From an uncultured Oscillospiraceae bacterium (GTDB lineage Bacteria > Bacillota > Clostridia > Oscillospirales > Acutalibacteraceae), in contig CAJMBP010000054.1 of assembly GCA_905211675.1 (NCBI GenBank), positions 1 to 9,827 on the forward strand: a stretch of DNA of 9,827 nt, given 5' to 3'. Numbering within the stretch: the stretch's first letter is position 1; each line of letters starts with the position of its first letter. This document shows positions 1 through 6,597 of this stretch, piece by piece. The notes beneath the pieces are model-generated. The model saw only the letters and a program-made list of their open reading frames with translations, was not told the DNA's origin and made no database searches. The position numbers and the translations under genes were made by a program.

Positions 1-1
1 T

Positions 2-226
2 GAATTTTGTGTTATTATTGACCGCAAGGCTGACTTTTGTAAAATTGAGGATCTGAATGCAAAATTTAAAAATCAGATTTCAAAACACAATAACGACATC
101 GGCACTGCAACGTCGGTAGCCATAGGCTATGCGCTTTTTGAGCCGAACAAAACCAAAATATCCGATACTGTTAATAAAGCCGACGAGCAAATGTATTTAA
201 ACAAAAACCATACAAACGAACCATAA
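2..226 (+). CDS. GGDEF domain protein (diguanylate cyclase-like), C-terminal end only
   Basis: This is an open reading frame entering from the left edge and stopping at TAA 224-226, with 74 visible codons. It reads EFCVIIDR, then an ATSVAIGYALFEPN stretch, then ADEQMYLNK near the end. These match the last part of a GGDEF domain: the strand after the active-site loop, the conserved 'S-IG-A' strand, and the closing 'AD-x-x-MY-x-x-K' helix. The first visible residues are EF, and base 1 (t) could be the last base of a GAT codon, so the cut probably falls inside the GGDEF signature itself; this is inference because the first residues are off-window. The family makes cyclic di-GMP from two GTP. Upstream domains and catalytic competence cannot be judged. 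No hairpin terminator follows the stop, so its transcript may read into the downstream riboswitch leader. Confidence 0.85.
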   Translation, partial: EFCVIIDRKADFCKIEDLNAKFKNQISKHNNDIGTATSVAIGYALFEPNKTKISDTVNKADEQMYLNKNHTNEP

Positions 227-238
227 AAAAACTTTTTC

Positions 239-267
239 TTGTATTTGATATTAAAGTTTGCTATAAT
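239..267 (+). promoter_or_regulatory. Sigma-A type promoter with extended -10
   Basis: A perfect TATAAT lies at 262-267 and is preceded by TG at 259-260, giving an extended -10 element (TGcTATAAT). The best -35 candidate is TTGTAT at 239-244, with a 17-base spacer; it matches the consensus only at TTG, which fits dependence on the extended -10. The predicted transcription start is around 273-275, immediately before the riboswitch aptamer, the usual arrangement for a riboswitch leader. It sits 13 bases after the stop of the upstream GGDEF gene, so the seven-gene operon has its own promoter. Confidence 0.8.
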
Positions 268-277
268 GATAAAAAAT

Positions 278-347
278 ACAGGCAAACCTGTCGAAAGACA
301 GCGACGCAAAGTTAAGTGTCTAACCGGAATTTTCCGTATGATTGACT
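278..347 (+). ncRNA. Cyclic di-GMP-I (GEMM-I) riboswitch aptamer
   Basis: The sequence carries the hallmark blocks of the GEMM-I aptamer in order: GGCAAACC at 281-288; a 5-bp hairpin at 288-301 capped by a GAAA tetraloop (CTGTC/GACAG type); GACGCAAAG at 303-311; CTAA at 320-323; and a second arm with a small hairpin (CGGA 325-328 with TCCG 333-336). The base of the second arm can form AGT 315-317 with ACT 345-347, plus TC 319-320 with GA 340-341. By alignment on GCAAA, the ligand-contacting G20 of the Vibrio Vc2 aptamer corresponds to G281, and the intercalating A47 to A308. A G at position 20 fits c-di-GMP rather than the cGAMP-selective variants, which carry A. Class I riboswitches bind c-di-GMP in the nascent leader and control transcription or translation. 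Here a terminator follows directly, so transcription attenuation is expected. Confidence 0.93.
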
Positions 348-370
348 GACCGCACCCGAAATTTGCGGTC
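303..370 (+). promoter_or_regulatory. Possible anti-terminator pairing within the riboswitch expression platform
   Basis: CGCAAA at 305-310, part of the conserved aptamer core, is complementary to TTTGCG at 362-367, which forms the loop edge and 3' strand of the terminator hairpin. With one bulged G (367 or 368), the pairing extends to GA 303-304 with TC 369-370. This helix cannot coexist with either the folded aptamer or the terminator. Ligand binding would therefore release the terminator, predicting an OFF switch. The helix is weaker than the 9-bp terminator stem, so this is a hypothesis from complementarity only. Confidence 0.4.
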
Positions 371-379
371 AGTTTTTTT
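346..379 (+). terminator. Rho-independent terminator of the riboswitch leader
   Basis: A perfect 9-bp stem is formed by CTGACCGCA (346-354) and TGCGGTCAG (364-372), with a 9-base loop, followed at once by seven T residues (373-379). It lies between the aptamer and the first gene of the operon, 14 bases before the TTG start. The first two stem bases (346-347) are shared with the base of the second aptamer arm, so the aptamer and the full stem compete slightly. It is the expression platform of the riboswitch and could also stop read-through from the upstream GGDEF gene. Confidence 0.93.
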
Positions 380-382
380 ATT

Positions 383-389
383 GAGGTGA
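383..389 (+). promoter_or_regulatory. Ribosome binding site deciding the TTG start of the first operon gene
   Basis: GAGGTGA lies four bases before TTG 394-396, just past the terminator T-run. No ATG in this frame lies nearby, and the encoded NRVLREEKKF start matches the expected first strand of a VTC domain. This supports the TTG as the real start. Confidence 0.8.
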
Positions 390-393
390 TTTT

Positions 394-1089
394 TTGAACC
401 GTGTTTTAAGAGAAGAAAAAAAGTTTTTAATCAGTATTGACGAGTTTATTTCCCTATCGCACAAATTAGGAAATATTATGCTTTCAGATCCGCATAACGG
501 CACTCACGGATACACAATCCGTTCCCTTTATTTTGACACTGTTTACGATCGGGATTATTTTGAAAAGCAGGCGGGCGTTGAGCTGCGGCGCAAAATACGG
601 CTTCGTTGTTATGATCCGAAAGCGGATTACGCTATGCTTGAAATAAAACAAAAGCAAGGGGCAAATCAGCTAAAGCGTTCGCTTAAATTAAAACGCGAGG
701 ACGCCGTTCGACTGACTTTGGGAGACTACTCTCCGTTGCTTTCATATTCCGAGCCCTTTGCCGCCGAATGTTATGCTTTGATGAATACCAAATGCTATTT
801 GCCGAAAACCATTGTGGAATACAATCGTAAGGCTTATATCGCAAAAGAAAACAAAATAAGAGTAACCTTCGACAATCATATTGTTTCTACGGAAAGCTGT
901 TTTGATTTATTCAGCGAAAATCTGAATATGAATCCTGTGCTCGACCCATATAATGTGGTGCTTGAGGTGAAATTCAACGGTTTTTTGCTTGAATATATAA
1001 AGCGGATGATAAATCCCGTTAACAGAAGCGAGCTTTCAGTCAGTAAATATGTTTTAGCCAGACAGAACGGTTATCAAACAAGATTATAG
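394..1089 (+). CDS. VTC domain protein (polyphosphate polymerase-like)
   Basis: This 231-residue protein is a stand-alone VTC domain, the size usual for bacterial members. The family is named after the yeast vacuolar transporter chaperone Vtc4, whose catalytic tunnel polymerises ATP gamma-phosphate into polyphosphate. The visible motifs match the tunnel: REEKKF (6-11); RSLYFD (43-48); the basic strand RRKIRLR (65-71); LEIKQK (82-87); RVTFD (156-160); LEVKF (190-194); and SKY (217-219). By position, K10, R69, R71, K85, K98, R156, E191 and K218 correspond to the phosphate- and metal-binding residues of Vtc4 (from memory of that structure), so the enzyme looks intact. There is no signal peptide or membrane segment, so it should be cytosolic. 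It is the first gene after the riboswitch, 11 bases before the DUF4956 membrane protein, a common partner. Polyphosphate as the product is inferred; another phosphotransfer is possible. Confidence 0.9.
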   Translation: MNRVLREEKKFLISIDEFISLSHKLGNIMLSDPHNGTHGYTIRSLYFDTVYDRDYFEKQAGVELRRKIRLRCYDPKADYAMLEIKQKQGANQLKRSLKLKREDAVRLTLGDYSPLLSYSEPFAAECYALMNTKCYLPKTIVEYNRKAYIAKENKIRVTFDNHIVSTESCFDLFSENLNMNPVLDPYNVVLEVKFNGFLLEYIKRMINPVNRSELSVSKYVLARQNGYQTRL

Positions 1090-1100
1090 GAGAATAAAAA

Positions 1101-1778
1101 ATGAGAGAAAAAATTTACAGTCTTTTTACTAACCCCAGCGATATGACATGGCAACAAATTTTAATGAATATATCCGCAGCCGCAGTACTCGGAATGTTTA
1201 TTTTTGTTTCTTATTTAATATCGCACAGAGGGACTATTTACAGCAAAAAATTTAATGCTTCGCTTGTTATTTTGACGGTGCTTACAGGCACGGTTATGAC
1301 CGTTATCGGAAATAACATAGCGTTATCCCTCGGTATGGTCGGAGCATTGTCTATTGTACGTTTCAGAACAGCTATTAAAGATTCCCGTGATACGGTATAT
1401 ATTTTTTGGGCAATCATAATAGGTATTTGCTGCGGTGTCGGGGATTATTTGGTAGCATCAATAGGCAGTGCGGTTACCTTTTTCGTTATATTTATTCTCG
1501 GTTGTATTAAAAGCGATAACCGTATTCTCTTAATAGTGCGCGCCGACCGTGCCAAACAGCCCATGATTAAATCACAGGTTTACAAGCTGTTTTCCGGAAA
1601 AGCAATTCTAAGAGTAGAAAACACTACTCAGGATACCGTAGAGTTAATATATGAGCTGACGCAAAAAATGGTTAGAAAAGCAGAAAAAGGCGAAATTAAT
1701 ATTACTGACAGCATATATAAACTTGAAAATATAGAATATGTTAATTTGGTAATGCAGAATGATGAAATATCCAACTGA
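1101..1778 (+). CDS. DUF4956 family integral membrane protein
   Basis: This 225-residue protein has about four hydrophobic segments in its first 135 residues (roughly 22-41, 53-75, 97-115 and 117-135) and a soluble C-terminal half (about 140-225). The conserved family signature LSIVRFRTAIKD (about 83-94) lies between the second and third segments. DUF4956 proteins are of unknown biochemical function but repeatedly sit beside VTC-domain and CotH-kinase genes, as here. The ribosome binding site AGGAGA at 1088-1093 supports the ATG. By analogy with yeast VTC, where a membrane domain carries the polyphosphate chain across the membrane, it may serve as the membrane partner or channel of the upstream VTC protein; this is inference. 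The C-terminal part (ILLIVRADR onward) resembles a small alpha/beta regulatory domain but was not assigned. Confidence 0.88.
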   Translation: MREKIYSLFTNPSDMTWQQILMNISAAAVLGMFIFVSYLISHRGTIYSKKFNASLVILTVLTGTVMTVIGNNIALSLGMVGALSIVRFRTAIKDSRDTVYIFWAIIIGICCGVGDYLVASIGSAVTFFVIFILGCIKSDNRILLIVRADRAKQPMIKSQVYKLFSGKAILRVENTTQDTVELIYELTQKMVRKAEKGEINITDSIYKLENIEYVNLVMQNDEISN

Positions 1779-1792
1779 CGGAGGATTTTCAG

Positions 1793-3286
1793 ATGAAATA
1801 TAAATTTACCGGGGCGATTGCGTGCATTGCAATATTGCTTGTGGGTTCACTTAATTGGAATTTGCTGTTCGGTCTTACAACCGAAAAACGCGTTCATCAG
1901 CATTTATCTTATGTGCCAAAACAAAAATGCGAGCAAACCCATAATGACGGCGAGCTTTGCACTCACCTCCCGCTTATTTCTATTGATACAAACGGTCAGG
2001 AAATACCGGGAAAAGGAATGAAAGACGAAAACGGAAGACACTCCGGATTTTCCTCCACTCCCGACGGAAACGACCGAATAACTGCCTCTATGCGGATTAT
2101 GGATTCGGAATCCGAATATAATCATACTTCCGATGAATCTACGGTTTCAAGCGATGTAATTATTCATGTGCGCGGTAACAGCTCGAGATTTTTTGAAAAA
2201 TCAGGTTATCGCATTAAGCTTATTGATAAGAATGGGAACAATAATCCTCAGTCACTGCTCGGAATGGATAAACACCAAGACTGGGTGTTGCACGGGCCTT
2301 ACCTTGATAAAACACTGATACGCAACTATATGATGTATAACTTATCGGGAGAAATTATGGACTATGCGCCGAATGTGCGTTTTTGCGAGGTTGTTATCAA
2401 CGGCGAATATGAGGGAGTATATGTTTTGACCGAGCTGATTACAGCAGGCAAAGACGGTGCAAGGCTTAATATGTCGGTTGACGCTAAGGATAATACCTAC
2501 ACCGGTTACCTTTTAAGATTGGACCGACAAAACGACATTAAATCCGACCGTGTAAATAACCTGACTGAATATACTCTAAGAGCAGACAGGGATTTAAAAT
2601 TAGAGGTTGAATATCCCGGACCGCAGAAACTGAACGAAACGCTTAAAAGATCTATTGAAACCGACTTCTCACGCTTTGAAAAGGCGCTTTACTCATACGA
2701 TTTCAACAACAAAAAATACGGCTATAAAAATTATATTGATGTAGATTCGTTCGTCTCGTATTTTATCATTCACGAGCTTGTTGTAAACTATGACGCCGGA
2801 TCTCATTCCACCTATATTTATAAGGATACAAGCGGAAAATACAAGATGTGCGTTTGGGACTTTAATAATGCTTGTGACAATTATCAAGAACAAAGCGTTA
2901 TGACGGTACAGCATTTTGAAATTCAAAACAAATTATGGTTCGGTATGCTGATGAAAGATGAAGATTTTGTTGAAAGTGTTATAAGCAAATATCGGTCTTT
3001 ACGAAAAACTGTATTCAGCGATAAATATTTAGAAGAATATATTGACGGGGTTATTGAATTTTTAGGACCGGCAATAGAACGGAACAACAAACGATGGGCT
3101 TCGTCTTTCAGCGACGATACTCTTCTTGAACCCGAAGACAGAAATCTTCATTCGTATGACGAGGCAGTGATGCAGCTAAAAACATTTTTCAGTGTGCGTA
3201 CAGCTTGGCTTGACGATAACATTGAAACACTTAAACAATACAGTGCGTCATCAAAAATCAAGAAATACACCGAGGTAACAGATTAG
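1793..3286 (+). CDS. CotH-kinase family extracytoplasmic protein
   Basis: This 497-residue protein starts with a hydrophobic signal or anchor segment (about 7-27), so the rest is probably outside the membrane. The CotH domain runs from about 120 to 440. Visible blocks are VRGNSS (126-131), GYRIKL (138-143), the helix with DKTLIRNYMMY (172-182), the strand pair VVINGEYEGVYVLTE (200-214), an HELVVNYDAGSHSTYIYKD stretch (327-345), and VWDFNNA (354-360), whose Asp resembles the metal-binding Asp of atypical kinases. CotH of Bacillus spores is a secreted protein kinase that phosphorylates coat proteins. In this operon the target is unknown: a surface protein, a polysaccharide or the neighbouring hydrolase are options. 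A Cys/His-bearing segment (C46, H50, C56, H58) precedes the kinase domain. The ATG is supported by GGAGG at 1780-1784. The family call is firm; kinase activity is inferred. Confidence 0.9.
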   Translation: MKYKFTGAIACIAILLVGSLNWNLLFGLTTEKRVHQHLSYVPKQKCEQTHNDGELCTHLPLISIDTNGQEIPGKGMKDENGRHSGFSSTPDGNDRITASMRIMDSESEYNHTSDESTVSSDVIIHVRGNSSRFFEKSGYRIKLIDKNGNNNPQSLLGMDKHQDWVLHGPYLDKTLIRNYMMYNLSGEIMDYAPNVRFCEVVINGEYEGVYVLTELITAGKDGARLNMSVDAKDNTYTGYLLRLDRQNDIKSDRVNNLTEYTLRADRDLKLEVEYPGPQKLNETLKRSIETDFSRFEKALYSYDFNNKKYGYKNYIDVDSFVSYFIIHELVVNYDAGSHSTYIYKDTSGKYKMCVWDFNNACDNYQEQSVMTVQHFEIQNKLWFGMLMKDEDFVESVISKYRSLRKTVFSDKYLEEYIDGVIEFLGPAIERNNKRWASSFSDDTLLEPEDRNLHSYDEAVMQLKTFFSVRTAWLDDNIETLKQYSASSKIKKYTEVTD

Positions 3287-3298
3287 AAAGGAGCATAT

Positions 3299-5491
3299 AT
3301 GAAAAAATTTATTATTATTGTTTTATGTATTGCTCTTTTATTTGTCGGTGTTGATGCCGCTTACTACCGTTTAGGAGTATATATCGATCTTAACCCTTCA
3401 AAAGAAGTGAAAACCTTTGTAAAAACAAAGGAAAACAAAATTCTGCTTAACAGCGGAAAAGGATATAATGAATTTGAAATAAAAGGCGTTAACTTAGGCT
3501 CGGGCGAGCCGGGTGAATGGTCTACGGATTTCAGCATAGACAAAGAAACCTATAAGAGATGGTTTAAATATATAAAAGAAATGGGTGCTAACACTATTCG
3601 TGTTTACACCATTCAGAACGATACCTTTTATAACGCATTTTATGAATATAACTATCAAAATCCGGATCCTCTTTATATGATTCACGGAGTGTGGGTAAAC
3701 GATTATGTTCAGAATTCCCACAGAGACGCTTATGATAAAGACTTTTACACCACCTTTTCCCGTGACAGCATTACCATGATTGATGTTATTCACGGAAAGA
3801 AAAAGCTTTCCTTAGGGCGCGTTGCCAGCGCCGGTCACGGAACATACCGCAAGGATGTTTCAGAGTGGGTTATCGGCTATATTCTCGGTGTTGAATGGGA
3901 CGATATTACGGTAGCCTATACAGATGAAACCTATAAGAATATGACGGAGTATACGTCTTTTAAAGGAGAATATCTTTATACGGCAGAAAATGCCTCGGTT
4001 TTTGAAACGCTTTTGTGCAAGCTTGGAAATCATTTGATAGATTATGAAACAAAACGCTATAAAACGCAAAAGCTGATTGCCTTTTCAAATTGGCCGACTA
4101 CCGATCCTTTTGAATATCCCGAAACTGTAAAAAACTTATATATGAAATGCGCCCATGTGGATGTTGAGCATATTAAAACAACCGACAAGCTGCTTACAGG
4201 ACAATTTGCCTCATATCATGTTTATCCTTACTATCCCGATTATCTTAACTGGACCGACGATTGGAGCTTTTCGGGTATCACCGACAAAACTCAGTTTTAT
4301 GACGGTGAAGAATTAAATACCTACCGAGCATACTTAAGTATGCTTACCTCGCACCATACAATTCCCGTAGTAATTTCTGAATTCGGTGTTTCAACAGGCA
4401 GAGGAATGGCACACAGAGATTTAAACACGAACCGAAATCAAGGCAATATGTCCGAAAAGGATCAAGGACAGGCGCTTATTCGGTGCTATGAAGATATAAT
4501 GGCTGCAGGATGTGCGGGTTCTTGCGTGTTTTCGTGGCAAGACGAATGGTTCAAGCGCACTTGGAATACTATGTATGCCGTAAATTTAACCCGAAATCCT
4601 TATTGGTCGGATTATCAAACAAACGAGCAGTATTTCGGACTTCTTTCCTTTGACCCCGGGAAAGAAAAATCCGTTTGTTATGCAGACGGAGATATTTCGG
4701 AATGGTCGGGAGAAAAGCCTGTAGTACAATCGGGTGATATGTCTGTAAGTATCCGTTATGATGAGCGGTTTATGTATTTTCTAATCTATAAGAAAAACCT
4801 TGATTTTGAAAATGACAAAATATTTATTCCTATTGATACCACACCGAAATCCGGCAGTAATTACTGTGAGAACTTTGGCTTGAAGTTTGATAAGGCAGCG
4901 GATTTTGTCCTTGTAATCAATGGGAAAGACAACAGTCGGCTTATGGTTCAGGAACGATATGAAGTACTGCGATCTACCTATTCGCAAAATCTTAAAGGCT
5001 TTGATACCTATCTTGTTGATAATGTTCCCGATAAGAACTCCTCAAAATTTGTAAATATTGATATGATCCTTGAAATTTTCAATGTCACGGAAGAACAGCG
5101 ACACAGTAATCTCTTTAATTTCGGTGAGCCTTCATTTGAAACCGGAAAGCTGAGATACGGAAACGCCAACCCGGATTCTGCCGACTTCGACTCGCTTGCC
5201 GATTTTGCCCAAAGCGGAGATTATATAGAAGTGAAATTGCCGTGGCAGCTGCTTAATTTCTCCGATCCGTCTAAAATGGAAATCCTCGATGATTATTACA
5301 GCGGAAATTACGGAATTAAATTTATAAATATCAATAAAATGAATATTGGAATTATGACCGAAAGCAGTAACCGCTGCCATCTTTCATCCTTTGAACTGAA
5401 GGGGTGGGGCAACAAAGTGACTTATCACGAAAGGCTTAAGAATTCCTATTATCTATTACAAAGTTATTGGAACAAAGAGGTGTCGCCGTGA
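3299..5491 (+). CDS. Secreted or anchored glycoside hydrolase (clan A-like TIM barrel) with C-terminal CBM9-like domain
   Basis: This 730-residue protein has an N-terminal signal peptide or anchor (about 3-20, possible cleavage after VDA). Residues 48-440 look like a TIM-barrel glycosidase: IKGVNLG (61-67) and MGANTIRVYTI (95-105) on early strands; YILGVEWDD (194-202), where E199 is the acid/base candidate; YHVYPYYPDY (306-315); VVISEFG (357-363), where E361 is the likely nucleophile; and FSWQDEW (411-417) on the last strand. From about 459 a second domain begins with YADGDISEW, the typical opening of CBM9-like/DOMON beta-sandwich domains, running to about residue 700. The usual Asn before the acid/base Glu is replaced by Val. 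Role by context: trimming or remodelling the polymer made by the GT2 enzyme three genes downstream. The GH family and substrate cannot be fixed. The ATG is supported by AAAGGAG at 3287-3293. Confidence 0.8.
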   Translation: MKKFIIIVLCIALLFVGVDAAYYRLGVYIDLNPSKEVKTFVKTKENKILLNSGKGYNEFEIKGVNLGSGEPGEWSTDFSIDKETYKRWFKYIKEMGANTIRVYTIQNDTFYNAFYEYNYQNPDPLYMIHGVWVNDYVQNSHRDAYDKDFYTTFSRDSITMIDVIHGKKKLSLGRVASAGHGTYRKDVSEWVIGYILGVEWDDITVAYTDETYKNMTEYTSFKGEYLYTAENASVFETLLCKLGNHLIDYETKRYKTQKLIAFSNWPTTDPFEYPETVKNLYMKCAHVDVEHIKTTDKLLTGQFASYHVYPYYPDYLNWTDDWSFSGITDKTQFYDGEELNTYRAYLSMLTSHHTIPVVISEFGVSTGRGMAHRDLNTNRNQGNMSEKDQGQALIRCYEDIMAAGCAGSCVFSWQDEWFKRTWNTMYAVNLTRNPYWSDYQTNEQYFGLLSFDPGKEKSVCYADGDISEWSGEKPVVQSGDMSVSIRYDERFMYFLIYKKNLDFENDKIFIPIDTTPKSGSNYCENFGLKFDKAADFVLVINGKDNSRLMVQERYEVLRSTYSQNLKGFDTYLVDNVPDKNSSKFVNIDMILEIFNVTEEQRHSNLFNFGEPSFETGKLRYGNANPDSADFDSLADFAQSGDYIEVKLPWQLLNFSDPSKMEILDDYYSGNYGIKFININKMNIGIMTESSNRCHLSSFELKGWGNKVTYHERLKNSYYLLQSYWNKEVSP
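5474..5482 (+). promoter_or_regulatory. Ribosome binding site deciding the GTG start of the HEAT gene
   Basis: AAAGAGGTG lies five bases before GTG 5488-5490, which overlaps the preceding stop TGA (5489-5491). An in-frame TTG at 5467 lies upstream of this site and has no site of its own, so the GTG is preferred. Confidence 0.75.
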
Positions 5492-6597
5492 GAGTAGAAA
5501 TAATGCTGTATGTCTATTTGTTTGTCTGCGGAGCAATGATTATTTTCAATATAGTCACTGCGCTTTTATTCCGCAAAAGCGAACGAAAGACGGAAAAAGT
5601 AAGCAAAAATCTGCGTTATGAGGTTGTGCTCCGGCTTAAAGCTGCGGAGGCAGGCTCCCCTATTGACAAAAACCATAAGCTATATCTGAGCCGGAAATTA
5701 CGAAAAGTCGGGAATATGATAGCCTTTGACAAAATGTTGGAGGCTGAATATATAAACCACCCGCAGGAAATTCGCAATTATTTGCATAGTCTTGACGAGG
5801 TTTTTATATCACTTATGGCATATTATATGAAGCGAAACAGAATTGAAGCCGCCTATTTCCCCTATATTATAAAAAAATACCGAGTAATTGCATACCGTTC
5901 CTTTTATAGCCTTGAGGGGGCTTTACTTGAGCTTTTGAACGAACCGAGCATTTACTGCCGTGAAAATGCTATGCAGGCGCTTTACACTACGGGCGATGTT
6001 GACTGTATTATAAAAGCTATTAAAACAATTGACCGTAGTGATTTATTCTATCACCGAAAGCTGTTATCCGACGGTCTTTTGAATTTTGCCGGCAGCGGTA
6101 ATACTTTGGGCAAAAAAATCGTTGAAAATTTTTTTGATTTTTCAGTAGGAATGCAAGTGACATTACTTGATTATTTGCGCTTTTCAGGCAGTGAGTACCA
6201 AAAGTTTGCATTATCGCTTTTGATAAACGAGGATTTGAATGATGAAATACGCTATGCGGCAATCCGATATCTCGGCAAATATCCGTTTTCAAAAGCGTAT
6301 GAAGCGCTGTGCGGTTTTGCTGAGGAGAATTCAGAGCAAAAGTGGGAATATGCCGCTATTGCTTCAACCGCTCTCGGTTCATATCCGTGTGCAAACACCG
6401 TACATATTTTAAAGAAAAATCTGTATAGCCGAAACTGGTATGTACGGCTCAATTCGGCGGTGAGTTTGAAAAATCTCGGAATTACATATTCGGAATTAAG
6501 CGATATTATAGACGGAAACGACCGCTATGCTTCGGAAATTATCAGGTATTGTCTGCAACGGGATTATTCGGGTGAAAAGGAGGCGGTTCATATATGA
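5488..6597 (+). CDS. Membrane-anchored HEAT-repeat protein
   Basis: With the GTG start the protein has 369 residues. One hydrophobic segment (about 5-28) is followed by basic residues (RKSERK), predicting an N-out, C-in single-pass protein with a cytosolic helical body. The body is built of paired helices of HEAT/PBS-lyase type. The clearest units are at about 141-180 (LLELLNEPSIYCRENAMQAL), 223-263 (DEIRYAAIRYLGKY), 268-300 (EQKWEYAAIASTALGSY) and 303-332 (NWYVRLNSAVSLKNLG), each with the usual small residue and Leu spacing. HEAT repeats are protein-protein scaffolds. It overlaps the preceding gene by four bases and the GT2 gene by four bases (ATGA), so its translation is coupled to both. 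A scaffold or regulator of the glycosyltransferase is the most likely role. No catalytic motif was seen. Confidence 0.82.
   Translation: MRVEIMLYVYLFVCGAMIIFNIVTALLFRKSERKTEKVSKNLRYEVVLRLKAAEAGSPIDKNHKLYLSRKLRKVGNMIAFDKMLEAEYINHPQEIRNYLHSLDEVFISLMAYYMKRNRIEAAYFPYIIKKYRVIAYRSFYSLEGALLELLNEPSIYCRENAMQALYTTGDVDCIIKAIKTIDRSDLFYHRKLLSDGLLNFAGSGNTLGKKIVENFFDFSVGMQVTLLDYLRFSGSEYQKFALSLLINEDLNDEIRYAAIRYLGKYPFSKAYEALCGFAEENSEQKWEYAAIASTALGSYPCANTVHILKKNLYSRNWYVRLNSAVSLKNLGITYSELSDIIDGNDRYASEIIRYCLQRDYSGEKEAVHI

Noticed and set aside
127..309. 60-codon minus-strand frame across the GGDEF end and riboswitch
   Set aside because: It lies opposite a supported coding end, promoter and aptamer, has no ribosome binding site, and its composition looks like random AT-rich translation.
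278..347. cGAMP-selective GEMM-Ib variant
   Set aside because: The position matching G20 is G281 rather than A, by alignment on the GCAAA block; the standard c-di-GMP class fits better.
1818..5380. Short frames overlapping the CotH and glycosidase genes on both strands
   Set aside because: All lie within long supported genes, lack ribosome binding sites and show no recognisable motif.
5467..5487. TTG at 5467 as the start of the HEAT-repeat gene
   Set aside because: The only good ribosome binding site (5474-5482) is downstream of it and correctly spaced to GTG 5488, which also gives the stop-start overlap seen elsewhere in the operon.
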